NCBI GenBank assembly: GCA_002343505.1
Contig: DDQZ01000062.1
Coordinates: 16,132 to 80,131, forward strand
Reading direction: 5' to 3'
Origin: Verrucomicrobiaceae bacterium UBA2429
GTDB lineage: Bacteria > Verrucomicrobiota > Verrucomicrobiia > Verrucomicrobiales > Verrucomicrobiaceae
Length of the DNA: 64,000 bases
Positions 8,924-17,888 of the stretch are shown here, piece after piece; within the stretch, counting starts at the first letter, position 1; each line of letters begins with the position of its first letter. The translations under genes and the position numbers were made by a program. A model generated the notes under the pieces. That model was not told the origin of the DNA, ran no database searches, and saw only the letters and a program-made list of their open reading frames with translations.

Positions 8924-9448
8924 ATGCCGACCGACGACTCACCCACACCACCCGCCGGACCTGAAACCACTCTTTGGACAGGCCACAGCTCCCAGTGGAT
9001 GCACTTCTGGTATTATCTTTTCTGCCTCATCCTTGCAGGAGGCGTCATCGCGGCGTCCGTGATGTCCGCGGGCATCGCCGCCGCGGGTTTGATCGTGCCG
9101 CTGCTGATGTGGATCATCCGCTGGTGGATGACCAAATGCACCAGCTATGAACTGACCACCCAGCGTCTGAAAATTGACACCGGCATTCTCAACCGCCGCC
9201 ATGACGAGCTTGAGCTTTACCGCGTGAAAGACTACGCAATGGATCGTCCGCTGTTCCAGCGCATCCTTGGACTTGGAACTCTGACCATGCTCACCTCCGA
9301 CGCGACCACGCCTTCCGTGACCCTCAAGGCCATCCGCGATGTCATGGACGTGCGTGAAAAACTCCGCGCCGCCGTGCAGGCTGAGCGCGACCGCAAGCGC
9401 GTGCGCGAACTCGATGTGGACGGTGGCGGCGCGTCGCTGGGGGCTTGA
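8924..9448 (+). CDS. PH domain-containing membrane protein (bPH_2 / YdbS-like)
   Basis: A 174-residue protein with two adjacent hydrophobic segments (about residues 27-68, HFWYYLFCLILAGG and onward to LIVPLLMWIIRWW) followed by a bacterial pleckstrin-homology-like domain (about 75-155). The bPH_2 pattern is clear: YELTTQRLKIDTGILNRR, ELELYRVKDY, RILGLGTLTM and a closing IRDVMDVREKLR helix. The family is membrane associated; a specific function is not known. The C-terminus ends in a charged helix and a Gly-rich tail. It is convergent with the oxidoreductase at 9449: the two stop codons abut with no intergenic bases, so transcripts must overlap. Confidence 0.8.
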   Translation: MPTDDSPTPPAGPETTLWTGHSSQWMHFWYYLFCLILAGGVIAASVMSAGIAAAGLIVPLLMWIIRWWMTKCTSYELTTQRLKIDTGILNRRHDELELYRVKDYAMDRPLFQRILGLGTLTMLTSDATTPSVTLKAIRDVMDVREKLRAAVQAERDRKRVRELDVDGGGASLGA

Positions 9449-10720
9449 TCAGATTTTGATCTCCCAACCCGCGCGGTAGCTTCTGGACCAGAAGTTCAGC
9501 GCCTCCGGATTGTCGAGAATCTTGCCTGTCCGGGGATCGCAGCGCACCACAGTGTTGCTGCGGTAGGCCATGTTCGCCAGGTGGCACATCATGGTGCTCT
9601 TCTGGCCCTCATCAATGGGGCTGTTGAGCCTTGCGTTGCCGCGGATGGCCTCGATGAAGTTGCCGAAGTGCGCCGGATCACCGCCGCCAGCACCCTTGCC
9701 TTTGCTGACCTCGGCGCCTTTCGGATCATGGACCGTCCAGGTGTCGCGTCCGGCGGCCATGGTGCCGTTGTCGCCATAGAAGATGACCTCCGAGAGCGGC
9801 TTCTCCGCAGCGCGGGCATGGCAGGAGCTCTGCACCCATTCGATGCCGGCGTGGCCGAAGTCGAAAACGGCGTTGCCCGTGTCCGGCGTTTCCTGGGGGT
9901 CGTCATAAAAGTAGCGGCCGCCATTGTAGGTGACCTTCACCGGATACTCGCCTTTGATGCCCCAGCGCAGAATGTCAATGGTGTGGATGGCATTGTTGCC
10001 CATCTCGCCGTTGCCCCAGTGCCAGAGCCAGTGCCAGTCGTAGTGGGCGAATTTTTTCAGGTCGCGCCCCGGCTCGTCCGGCACCGGTCCCTGCCAGAGA
10101 TTCCAATCCAGATCGGCGGGCGCGGGGATGGCGAGCGCGCCTGTCTCCTTGCGCGAGTTGTAGTAAAAGCCGCGTCCGTAGCGCACCGTGCCGATGGCGC
10201 CGCCGTGCAGGGCCTCGATTGCCTCCTTCATCCAGGTGCGGCGCTGGTTGCCCATTTGCACGAGCTTTCCCGACTTTTGAGCGGCCATGACGAGCAGCTC
10301 GGCCTCGCCCGCGTTCTGGCTGCCGGGTTTTTCCACATAGACGTGCTTGCCTGCTTGCAGTGCCATGACGGCGGCGGGTGTGTGCCAGAAATTCGGCGTG
10401 GCGATGAAGACGGCGTCCAGTTCCTTGTCATCCAGAAAGCTGCGGAAATCCTTCACGCCGTGGCAGGACACCTCCTGCTTGTCGGCCACGACCTTGAGGC
10501 CTTTTTCCAGGCGCGCAGGGTCCACCTCGGCCAGGTATTTGATCTCCACGTTTGGCAGGGCCAGCAGCGCCTGCACATGACCCATGCCGCGCCCGAGTGC
10601 TACGACAGCCACCTTGATCTTGTTCGCGGCTTTGTCGGCGGCGCGCAGGCGGGGCAGGGTGGAGAGGGCGGCACCGAGGCCGAGGGCGGAGGATTTCTGG
10701 AAAAGGTCGCGGCGATTCAT
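9449..10720 (-). CDS. GFO/IDH/MocA family oxidoreductase with TAT signal
   Basis: A 423-residue NAD(P)-dependent oxidoreductase of the Gfo/Idh/MocA family. The N-terminus MNRRDLFQKSSALGLGAALS is a twin-arginine signal, so the enzyme is probably exported folded with its cofactor, typical of PVC bacteria. The Rossmann core starts near residue 33 (KVAVVALGRGMGHVQAL), followed by AVFIATPNFWHTPA and the signature HVYVEKPG. The C-terminal domain has GNNAIHTIDILRWG. The substrate, probably a sugar, cannot be inferred. The ATG at 10720 was chosen because it begins the TAT signal; a longer open frame would run through the tRNA-Ser gene and cannot be real. Confidence 0.9.
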   Translation of the reverse strand: MNRRDLFQKSSALGLGAALSTLPRLRAADKAANKIKVAVVALGRGMGHVQALLALPNVEIKYLAEVDPARLEKGLKVVADKQEVSCHGVKDFRSFLDDKELDAVFIATPNFWHTPAAVMALQAGKHVYVEKPGSQNAGEAELLVMAAQKSGKLVQMGNQRRTWMKEAIEALHGGAIGTVRYGRGFYYNSRKETGALAIPAPADLDWNLWQGPVPDEPGRDLKKFAHYDWHWLWHWGNGEMGNNAIHTIDILRWGIKGEYPVKVTYNGGRYFYDDPQETPDTGNAVFDFGHAGIEWVQSSCHARAAEKPLSEVIFYGDNGTMAAGRDTWTVHDPKGAEVSKGKGAGGGDPAHFGNFIEAIRGNARLNSPIDEGQKSTMMCHLANMAYRSNTVVRCDPRTGKILDNPEALNFWSRSYRAGWEIKI

Positions 10721-10805
10721 GAGGTCATGAAATCGCCTGCCCGCCTCCGCCTCTATCGCCGTGAATGACACCGGCTCCGATACTTTTCTGCGTTCCTCCG
10801 GCGGG

Positions 10806-10896
<91 letters not shown>

Positions 10897-11015
10897 AGGC
10901 GCGGTTGCGCGGCGGCATAGTATCGCATCGCCGCAGGTTGCAAAGGGCAAGTTCGGTTCCTGTCTGAAATGCCGTCTTGCGATTCCAGGCCGTCTGGCAA
11001 AAACTCCGCGCCACC

Positions 11016-12299
11016 ATGAGCCAGCCCGCCTCCCCGACTGAAATCACCCGCCTGCGCGACCTGACGCCACACCAGACCCGCTCGGGCATCGCCGCCTGGC
11101 TGGGGTGGATGTTTGACGGGCTGGACATGCATCTTTACACGCTGGTGGCCACGGCCTTCGTGGCGCAGCTCATGCTGGTGCCGGAGACGGACCCCTCGGT
11201 GGGCACGAACGGATCCATCATCCAGGCCGCCTTCCTCGTCGGCTGGGCGGTGGGCGGCGCTTTCTTCGGGCGTGTGGGGGACCTCGTCGGGCGCAGCCGC
11301 ACACTCGTGCTGACCATCCTGACTTATGCCGTCTTCACCGGCCTGTCCTTCTTCGCGGAGACGTGGTGGCAGCTCATGATTTTCCGTTTCCTGGCCGCGC
11401 TGGGCATCGGCGGGGAATGGGCGGTGGGGGCGTCATTGCTCTCGGAGACCTGGCCGAAAAAATGGCGGCCGTGGATCGCGGCCACCCTGCAATCCGCGGT
11501 GAACTGCGGCGTGCTGCTGGCCTGCTTCGCCGGCTGGATGCTGGCCGGGCAGGAGCCGCGCTACATTTTCCTCGTCGGTGTGCTGCCCGCGTTTCTTACC
11601 CTGTGGATTCGCAAGGCCGTCCCGGAGACCGAGGCATGGGAGCAGGCGCGCGAAGGGCAGGAGGTGCCGCGCATCAGCGCGCTTTTCGGTGCGGAGGTGC
11701 GCTCCACCACCTGGCGCGTGCTTGTCATTTGCGCGGTGTCGCTCACCGCGCACTGGACCTTCCTTTTCTGGCAGCAAAAGCACATCCTGAGCCTGCCGGA
11801 GATCGCCTCCCTGGACAAGGCGGGCAGAGACAGCGCCCTCGTCACCGCCCTCATGTGGATCATGATCGGCAGCATCATCGGCAACTACATCGCGGGCGCG
11901 TTTGCCAAAATGATGGGCTACCGCAAGGCCATCGTCCTGCTCATGGCCGCTTACTTTGTGAGCATGTATGCGGCTTTCTCCCGCCAGTGGGACTGGGAGA
12001 CCACGAAGCTGCAATTTGGCATCATCGGCGCCTGCCAGGGAGTGTTTGGTCTCTTCACCATGTGCCTGCCGCCGCTTTTCCCGGTGCTCTTGCGCACCAC
12101 GGGAGCGGGCTTTTGCTACAACATCGGACGCATCGTCGCGGCTGGTGGCACCGTCTTTTTCGGCATCTTCGTGAAGGTGGACGACTTCCGCACCGCCCTG
12201 CTTTATGCCGGGTTCCTGTTCATTCCCGCCGCCCTGGTGGCGCTGCTGCTGCCGCAGGAAAAGGAGGCCGCCGGTCCAGTCGGCCAGCCGGCTGACTAA
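11016..12299 (+). CDS. MFS transporter (metabolite:H+ symporter type)
   Basis: A 427-residue, roughly 12-helix major facilitator. The first helix carries GWMFDGLDMHLYTLV, whose Asp is typical of aromatic-acid and sugar:H+ symporter branches. Motif A is GRVGDLVGRSRTLV between helices 2 and 3. RFLAALGIGGEWAVGASL is the conserved helix 4 region. A cytoplasmic loop separates the two halves. The substrate is not predictable. The ATG at 11016 (MSQPASPTEITR) is preferred over an alternative 13 codons upstream, whose extension has no conserved feature. It resembles the transporter at 47702 in layout and in the motif GFCYNIGRIVAAGG against SFCYNVGRFIAAAG, so the two may be paralogues. Confidence 0.88.
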   Translation: MSQPASPTEITRLRDLTPHQTRSGIAAWLGWMFDGLDMHLYTLVATAFVAQLMLVPETDPSVGTNGSIIQAAFLVGWAVGGAFFGRVGDLVGRSRTLVLTILTYAVFTGLSFFAETWWQLMIFRFLAALGIGGEWAVGASLLSETWPKKWRPWIAATLQSAVNCGVLLACFAGWMLAGQEPRYIFLVGVLPAFLTLWIRKAVPETEAWEQAREGQEVPRISALFGAEVRSTTWRVLVICAVSLTAHWTFLFWQQKHILSLPEIASLDKAGRDSALVTALMWIMIGSIIGNYIAGAFAKMMGYRKAIVLLMAAYFVSMYAAFSRQWDWETTKLQFGIIGACQGVFGLFTMCLPPLFPVLLRTTGAGFCYNIGRIVAAGGTVFFGIFVKVDDFRTALLYAGFLFIPAALVALLLPQEKEAAGPVGQPAD

Positions 12300-12314
12300 G
12301 AGCCTGTCCGGTGA

Positions 12315-12613
12315 ATAGCTCACGGGTCGGGGGAGACTCCCGGAGGCGGCAACCACTTCGGTTGCGGGCCGGGGGAGGTGAGCGCGCAGGATCTGGCGGA
12401 CGGGCTGGAGACGCGCGCTCTTGCCATCCCCGGCATGGGTGCCTGGACCAGTCGGCGGAGCCCGGAATACTCGCCCGCGCAAGTGCGGGACATCGCCAGC
12501 AAGGTGAACGGGATCATCACGGGATCATCACGGCGCTGAGGGGAGCTGAGCGGCTGCGCAGTCCGCCGCCGCCCGATGCGGCACGAAACCTGCGGGCACA
12601 GAGCGCGTATTGA
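12315..12613 (+). pseudogene. Remnant of an unidentified gene, frameshifted by an 11-bp tandem duplication
   Basis: The frame open from 12315 reads protein-like sequence (GSGETPGGGNHFGCGPGE, SAQDLADGLETRALAIPGMG, SPAQVRDIASKVNGIIT) and then stops early. At the break the 11-mer GGGATCATCAC occurs twice in exact tandem (12510-12520 and 12521-12531). Removing one copy joins the frame to a tail (ALRGAERLRSPPPPDAAR) that runs to a TGA at 12611-12613. No start codon consistent with a full gene lies upstream of 12315, where the frame meets a stop, so this appears to be a decayed C-terminal fragment. The family is not recognised. The rest of the 344-bp gap between the transporter and the hydrolase holds nothing else I can support. 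Confidence 0.45.
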
Positions 12614-12643
12614 CGCGGCGCGCGCGCCGCGCACGATGGCGGC

Positions 12644-13915
12644 ATGAAGCGCGCCCTCCTTTCCGCCCTGCTCAGCACCGCCGCCGTCCATGCTGAAACC
12701 GTCGGCCACTGGAATCTCGACGCCCTCAAGCAGCCCCCCGCCATGCGCTGGGAGGATGAGACTGGACCCGTGCGCTCCCTCATCTACGAGGGCGAGCCGG
12801 ACGCGAAAGGCGCGCGCACCGAGGTTTTCGCCTTTTATGCCAGCCCCGCCACCGACGGCGGGAAAGCCAAGCCGCCGTTTCCCGGCGTCATCCTCATCCA
12901 CGGCGGCGGCGGCACCGCCTTTGCCGACTGGGTCCACCTCTGGGCGCGGCGCGGCTATGCCGCCCTGGCCATGGACCTGAACGGTTCCCGCCCGCCCGCG
13001 CCGGAGTACGATCCGCGGACCGGCCTGGCCCTGGGCAACGGCCACCGCGGCCAGCGCACCCGCCTGCCCAAGGGCGGTCTTGAGCACGGCCACCCGCAGA
13101 AGTTTGACAGCATCGGCGGCACCCACCTCGACGACTGGCCCTACCACGCCGCCGCCAGCGTCATCCGCGCCCACTCCCTGCTGCGCAGCTTCCCCGAGGT
13201 GGACGCGGAGCGCACCGCCGTCACGGGCATCAGTTGGGGCGGCTACACCACCTGCCTCGTCGCCTCCCTCGACGACCGCTTCAAGGCCGCCGTCCCCGTC
13301 TATGGCTGCGGCTTCCTGCACGAGGGCGAGTCCGTGCAAAAGCCCTCCATAGACGCCCTCGGCGACCGCCGCATGGACTGGGTGCGCGCCTACGACCCCG
13401 GCAGCCTGCTGCCCCGCGCCAAAGTCCCGCTGCTCTTTGTCAACGGCACCAACGACAAGCACTATGTGCTCGACAGCTACATGAAAAGCTACGCCGTCGT
13501 CACCGCGCCGAAGCAGCTCCGCATCCAGGTGAACATGCCCCACGGTCACCCGCCCGGCTGGGCGCCGCAGGAGATCGGCCTTTTCATAGACAGCCACTGC
13601 GCCGGCGGCCTGCCGCTGCCCGTGCCCGGCCAGCCCGTGATCGAAGGGGAAAAGGTCACCCTCGTTTGTGACAGCGCCACCGCCCTGAAAAGCGCCGCCC
13701 TGCATTACACCACCGACACCGGCCCGCGCAGCGAGCGGAAATGGACCACCGTCCCCGCCACGCTCGCCTTCAGCACCGTCACTACCGGCGGATCGTCGGC
13801 GCACCGCACCCGCATCACCGCCCCCGCACCGCCGCCGGAGGCGAACACCTGGTTCCTCAGCGTCACCGACGAGCGCGACGCCATGGTCAGCACGACCGTG
13901 CAGTTCGCGCCGTGA
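12644..13915 (+). CDS. Secreted alpha/beta hydrolase (acetyl-xylan-esterase / prolyl-oligopeptidase-like)
   Basis: A 423-residue protein with a short signal peptide (MKRALLSALLSTAAVHA). The alpha/beta hydrolase core spans about residues 45-330: the oxyanion strand is VILIHGGGG, the nucleophile elbow is GISWGGYT, the acid is the Asp of NGTNDKHY, and the His is in NMPHGHPPGW. The elbow and the large insert after the first strand resemble acetyl-xylan esterases and dipeptidyl-peptidase-like hydrolases common in PVC genomes. The last about 90 residues form a beta-rich extension (VIEGEKVTLVCDSATALK) of unknown role. Probably an exported esterase acting on polysaccharide; substrate unknown. It stands alone, followed by a 218-bp gap with no gene I can support. 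Confidence 0.82.
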   Translation: MKRALLSALLSTAAVHAETVGHWNLDALKQPPAMRWEDETGPVRSLIYEGEPDAKGARTEVFAFYASPATDGGKAKPPFPGVILIHGGGGTAFADWVHLWARRGYAALAMDLNGSRPPAPEYDPRTGLALGNGHRGQRTRLPKGGLEHGHPQKFDSIGGTHLDDWPYHAAASVIRAHSLLRSFPEVDAERTAVTGISWGGYTTCLVASLDDRFKAAVPVYGCGFLHEGESVQKPSIDALGDRRMDWVRAYDPGSLLPRAKVPLLFVNGTNDKHYVLDSYMKSYAVVTAPKQLRIQVNMPHGHPPGWAPQEIGLFIDSHCAGGLPLPVPGQPVIEGEKVTLVCDSATALKSAALHYTTDTGPRSERKWTTVPATLAFSTVTTGGSSAHRTRITAPAPPPEANTWFLSVTDERDAMVSTTVQFAP

Positions 13916-14133
13916 GCACGGCACATTCACCGCGGCATCCCGAATTCGAAATGCCAGCCGTTTGAGCCGGGCCTTGCGTTCATGATGAACCTCCTGAAAG
14001 ACGGCGGGCTGCGCGGCCCCGCCTTCTGCCGTTCGGGTGCATGTCGCCCTGCTCAAATTCAATACCCAATGCCTGAAGCGAAGGCATTTTTCCTTGCTTG
14101 CCATCCACCCGGCATCATTCGAGGATGCGCGCC

Positions 14134-17100
14134 ATGGCCAGCTCTTCACAAAGCAGGACCTCAAGCGCATGGGTGCCACCCACGGCGGAGGAGTTGCAAA
14201 AACTCCTGCCGCAGTATGAGATCACCGCCCAACTCGGGCGCGGTGGCATGGGGGCGGTGTACAGGGGGAGGCAGACCACGCTGGACCGGCCGGTGGCCAT
14301 CAAGATTCTCTCCAACGCGCTGGACGAGGCGGACGCCAGCTTTGCCGAGCGCTTCAAGAACGAGGCGCGCTCCATGGCGAAGCTCGCGCATCCGGGCATC
14401 GTCGGAGTTTACGACTTTGGCGAGACTGAGAGCGGGCTTCTCTACATCGTGATGGAGTTCATTGAGGGCACTGACGTGGCGAAAATGATCACGGAGCAGG
14501 GCCGCCTGCCCACGACGCATGCGCTGGCGATCACGGCGCACGTTTGCGATGCGCTGCAGTTTGCGCACGCGCGGGGCATCATCCACCGCGACATCAAACC
14601 GGCGAACATCATGGTGGGCTATGACGGCGTGGTGAAAGTGGCGGACTTTGGCCTGGCCAAGATGAACGCGGGTGGAGAAACGGCCGGCCTGACGCAAAGC
14701 GGCATGGCTCTGGGAACGCTGCATTACATGGCGCCGGAGGCGCTGATGCTGGGAAGCTCCGCCGACCATCGTGCGGACATCTATGCGGTGGGAGTGATGC
14801 TCTACCAGATGCTCACGGGCAGGCTGCCGCACGGCATGTTTGAGCTGCCGTCCAAGCAGGTCCCGAACCTTGATCCACGCTACGACGACATCATCGCCCG
14901 CGCGATGAGGGAGGATCGCGAATTGCGCTACCAGCAGATCGCCGAACTGCGCCGTGATCTCGACACGATGCTCACGCAGCCGGTGGTGAAGGTGGAGGAG
15001 AGGGCCGAGAAGGCCCCCGCCGCCCTGCCTACAAGAGACCGTCCTCAACGACCCGCCGCGCAGCCCGCGCCTTCCCCCAGGCGTGAGCTGCAGAGTGATC
15101 CGCCGCCCAAGTCATCCGGCAGCGGCATGATCTGGGCGGTGGTGGGAGGAGTCGTCGCGCTGGGTGTGCTGGCGTATATGCCCATGGGCAGTTCGGGGAA
15201 GGACGACTCCGGCGGCAAGGCGGTGGTGGAACCATCCAAACCAGCTCCCGCTGAACAAAATCCCGTCACGGTGCAACAACCTCCAGCTCCCAAGAAGGCG
15301 GCTCCGGTGATTGCGTCCAAAAGCCCGACGCCCTCGTCCGTGCCGGCACCACCGGAGAAGACACCCGCGCCAGCGGTGAGTTCGAAGCCAGTGGCTTCTC
15401 CAGTGCCTGTCATGGAACCCAAACCGGAAGATCCGCTCATTGCGTTGGCAAAGCTTCCCGGCTTTCAAACCCGCGTGGCCAACTATCAAAAGGCGCGTGC
15501 CACGCAGCTTGGGGAGTTGACGGCCAAATATCAAAACGCCCTCGCCGCCGCCAGGCAGAGCGCCACCCAGAGCGGCAACCCCACCCATGTGGTGGCGATG
15601 GATCAGGCCATCCAACGCGCCACCACCCGCGCGAACACGCTCGAAAAGCTGCCCGCCGTCCTCAAGGTCGAGCCGCTCCCGCCGCTGCCCGCGCTCGATG
15701 ACAGCACGCCTGACTCCCTGAAGAAGCTGCGGGGAATCTTCGACGGTGAAACCGCCAGGATCGAAGAGGAACTGCAAGCCGCGCTCCTTAAATCGCTCAA
15801 TGCCCTCCAGGTCTCCCTCGTCAAATCTGGCGATCTCGACAACGCGCGCGTGGTGGAAGTTTACCGCAAGCAGCTTGACGGCACCGCCACCATCGCACCC
15901 ACAGGTCCGTTCACCAACAGCCTCGGCATGAAATTCGTGCCCCTGAAGATCGGCAGCGGTCCGAGTGCGGGAACGACGCTCTTCTTGAGTGTGTGGGAGA
16001 CGCGGGTGGCGGACTATGCCGCCTTCGCGGCGGAAAACGAGGTGCCTGGCAACTGGCGTGGCAGAAAGGATCAGGGGATTGAACAGACACCGGATCATCC
16101 TGTGCTCGAAGTCACTGCTGAACTGGCCAGCAAGTTCTGTGACTGGCTTTCCCAAAAGGAGAAGATGAACTGCCGGCTGCCAACCTCGGAGGAGTGGGAC
16201 TGGGCCGCTGGAATCCGTTGGGCGGGTCAGACCGAGCAGGAACTGGCGACGAAGCGAGGACAGAGGCCATGGTGGAAACCCGGACAAACCTCAAAGGAAG
16301 TGGCCAATTTTGGGCTGGGGCTGGTGGATGACTTTCCCTTCACCGCACCGGTCGGATCCTTCCCGCCAAACGAACAAGGTCTGTTCGACATCTTCGGCAA
16401 CGTGTGGGAGTGGGTGAAGACTGGCGACAACCGCCATCTCGCCCGCGGAGGAGGCTGGAGCAACAACAACTGGTTCACTCTGGGAAAAGAAGAGCCGCTG
16501 CCGGGATTTGCCGGCAAGGCAACGGCCATGGGATTTCGTGTGGTGGTGGACTCACCCGAGAGGCAGCCGCCAGTCGTCGCTGTCGCCACGCCTCCAACCA
16601 CCACTCCTGCGCCGTCTCCCGCACCCGCTCCCGCAGCTGATCATGTTCTTTTCAACGGTCGTGACCTGACCGGCTGGCAGACGGCCAATCCATCTGCATG
16701 GAAGGTGGAGAATGGCGCCCTCGTCTGCCGCGGTGCCGACAGCCTCCTCGCCCACCCGCTTTCCTCGCACAATATTGACCTGACTGGCGAGTTCCGCGTT
16801 TCTTCAAAGGCCAGCGGAGGCATCGTGTTCTATGCCACCTCTGCCAATCCGGATGAGGGGTGGGAGGTGCCAATCGTGGGTTCCGCAGTCCGTGCAGATG
16901 TCCTGACCGGCGGCATGGTGGATCACAAGACGGGGGCCAAAACGACGCCTGTCGCCACTCAATCCAAGGATGGCGAGTGGCAAAGCTTCCGATTTCTGGT
17001 GTCGAAGGTCCTGAGCAAGCTTTGGGTCAGTGGTCCGGGCACCAACCATCGGATGGGCCGTCCCATCACCCAGCCCACCCATCTCATCCTGCGTGCCTCG

Positions 17101-17787
17101 GTCGCCGATGGTGAGATCGCTTTCCGTAATCTTGTCGTGAAAAACACGCTGGATTATCCCGGGATCAATCTGGGTGACCCCGGCACGGGTCCCGAGTGGA
17201 CGCCCCTCATCACCGATGCCCAACTCAGCCAGTGGAAGATCAGCGGCAACTCGAAGGACTTTGCGTTTGAGGATGGCGCTCTTCGGATCCAAGTCGCCGA
17301 CAAGGGACCATCCTACCTTTACCTCACTTTCGGGCAGGGCCGGCCTCCGCCCGTCAAGAGCTTCGACCTCATGTTCAAGGCCCGGGCCACCGGAGATGCC
17401 AACTCCGGCATTTACTTCCACACCGATCCCTCCCGGTGGCAGTCGCTCGGCCATCCCTCCACCGGGTATGAGATCAATCTCGCCAACGGAGGTCCTCCCG
17501 ACAAGCTCACCGGCGCCGTTTACAACATCGCCCCGCCCCTCATTGACCTCCCCAGTCAAAGCGACTGGTACGATGTTCGCATCTGCGTCAAAGACAACCG
17601 CGTCCTCTGCCTCATCAACGGCAAGATCGCCCAGGACTTCGTCGAACCCGCCGACCGCTCCACGCTGCCCGCCCTCGCCAGCCAAAAGGACCGGGGATTC
17701 CGCAAATCCGGCGGAGCCATCGCCATCCAGGCGAACTCCAAGGACGCCTTTTTCATCAAGGACATGCGCTTCAAGTCCCTGGATTGA
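14134..17787 (+). CDS. Ser/Thr protein kinase fused to FGE-sulfatase-like and two DUF1080 domains
   Basis: A 1217-residue protein. The cytoplasmic Hanks-type kinase (about 30-290) is complete: GRGGMG at 35, VAIK Lys57, HRDIKPAN at 151, DFG at 171 and APE after it. A Pro-rich linker leads to one transmembrane helix (about 332-351), then a Pro/Lys-rich stretch and a coiled-coil-like region (about 440-580). Outside the membrane follow an FGE/SUMF1-type fold (about 591-805; NSLGMKFVPL, CRLPTSEEWDWA, GNVWEW, RGGGW) and two DUF1080 3-keto-disaccharide-hydrolase/LamG-like domains (about 835-1005 and 1019-1217; LFNGRDLTGWQ, SGIYFHTD). The FGE-like part lacks an obvious catalytic Cys pair and is probably a binding module. 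The start at 14134 has GAGG nine bases upstream; 14125 is an alternative. Confidence 0.9.
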   Translation: MASSSQSRTSSAWVPPTAEELQKLLPQYEITAQLGRGGMGAVYRGRQTTLDRPVAIKILSNALDEADASFAERFKNEARSMAKLAHPGIVGVYDFGETESGLLYIVMEFIEGTDVAKMITEQGRLPTTHALAITAHVCDALQFAHARGIIHRDIKPANIMVGYDGVVKVADFGLAKMNAGGETAGLTQSGMALGTLHYMAPEALMLGSSADHRADIYAVGVMLYQMLTGRLPHGMFELPSKQVPNLDPRYDDIIARAMREDRELRYQQIAELRRDLDTMLTQPVVKVEERAEKAPAALPTRDRPQRPAAQPAPSPRRELQSDPPPKSSGSGMIWAVVGGVVALGVLAYMPMGSSGKDDSGGKAVVEPSKPAPAEQNPVTVQQPPAPKKAAPVIASKSPTPSSVPAPPEKTPAPAVSSKPVASPVPVMEPKPEDPLIALAKLPGFQTRVANYQKARATQLGELTAKYQNALAAARQSATQSGNPTHVVAMDQAIQRATTRANTLEKLPAVLKVEPLPPLPALDDSTPDSLKKLRGIFDGETARIEEELQAALLKSLNALQVSLVKSGDLDNARVVEVYRKQLDGTATIAPTGPFTNSLGMKFVPLKIGSGPSAGTTLFLSVWETRVADYAAFAAENEVPGNWRGRKDQGIEQTPDHPVLEVTAELASKFCDWLSQKEKMNCRLPTSEEWDWAAGIRWAGQTEQELATKRGQRPWWKPGQTSKEVANFGLGLVDDFPFTAPVGSFPPNEQGLFDIFGNVWEWVKTGDNRHLARGGGWSNNNWFTLGKEEPLPGFAGKATAMGFRVVVDSPERQPPVVAVATPPTTTPAPSPAPAPAADHVLFNGRDLTGWQTANPSAWKVENGALVCRGADSLLAHPLSSHNIDLTGEFRVSSKASGGIVFYATSANPDEGWEVPIVGSAVRADVLTGGMVDHKTGAKTTPVATQSKDGEWQSFRFLVSKVLSKLWVSGPGTNHRMGRPITQPTHLILRASVADGEIAFRNLVVKNTLDYPGINLGDPGTGPEWTPLITDAQLSQWKISGNSKDFAFEDGALRIQVADKGPSYLYLTFGQGRPPPVKSFDLMFKARATGDANSGIYFHTDPSRWQSLGHPSTGYEINLANGGPPDKLTGAVYNIAPPLIDLPSQSDWYDVRICVKDNRVLCLINGKIAQDFVEPADRSTLPALASQKDRGFRKSGGAIAIQANSKDAFFIKDMRFKSLD

Positions 17788-17850
17788 ACCCGGAAAGCGG
17801 GCGCGGCCGGAGGCAAAGCCCGCGCCGCTTTGCAGGCGGTGATTTTGCCT

Positions 17851-17878
17851 TTGGCAGCCCGCGCATTCGCGCTAGGCT
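17851..17878 (+). promoter_or_regulatory. Putative promoter for serS
   Basis: TTGGCA at 17851-17856 and TAGGCT at 17873-17878 are separated by 16 bp, 11 bp before the serS ATG, so any leader would be very short. Identified by eye. Confidence 0.3.
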
Positions 17879-17888
17879 CCGCGCCCTT

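Noticed and set aside
12311-12613. A 100-residue intact gene starting at GTG 12311
   Set aside because: Only its tail looks protein-like; the first two thirds read protein-like in a different frame, which fits a frameshifted remnant better.
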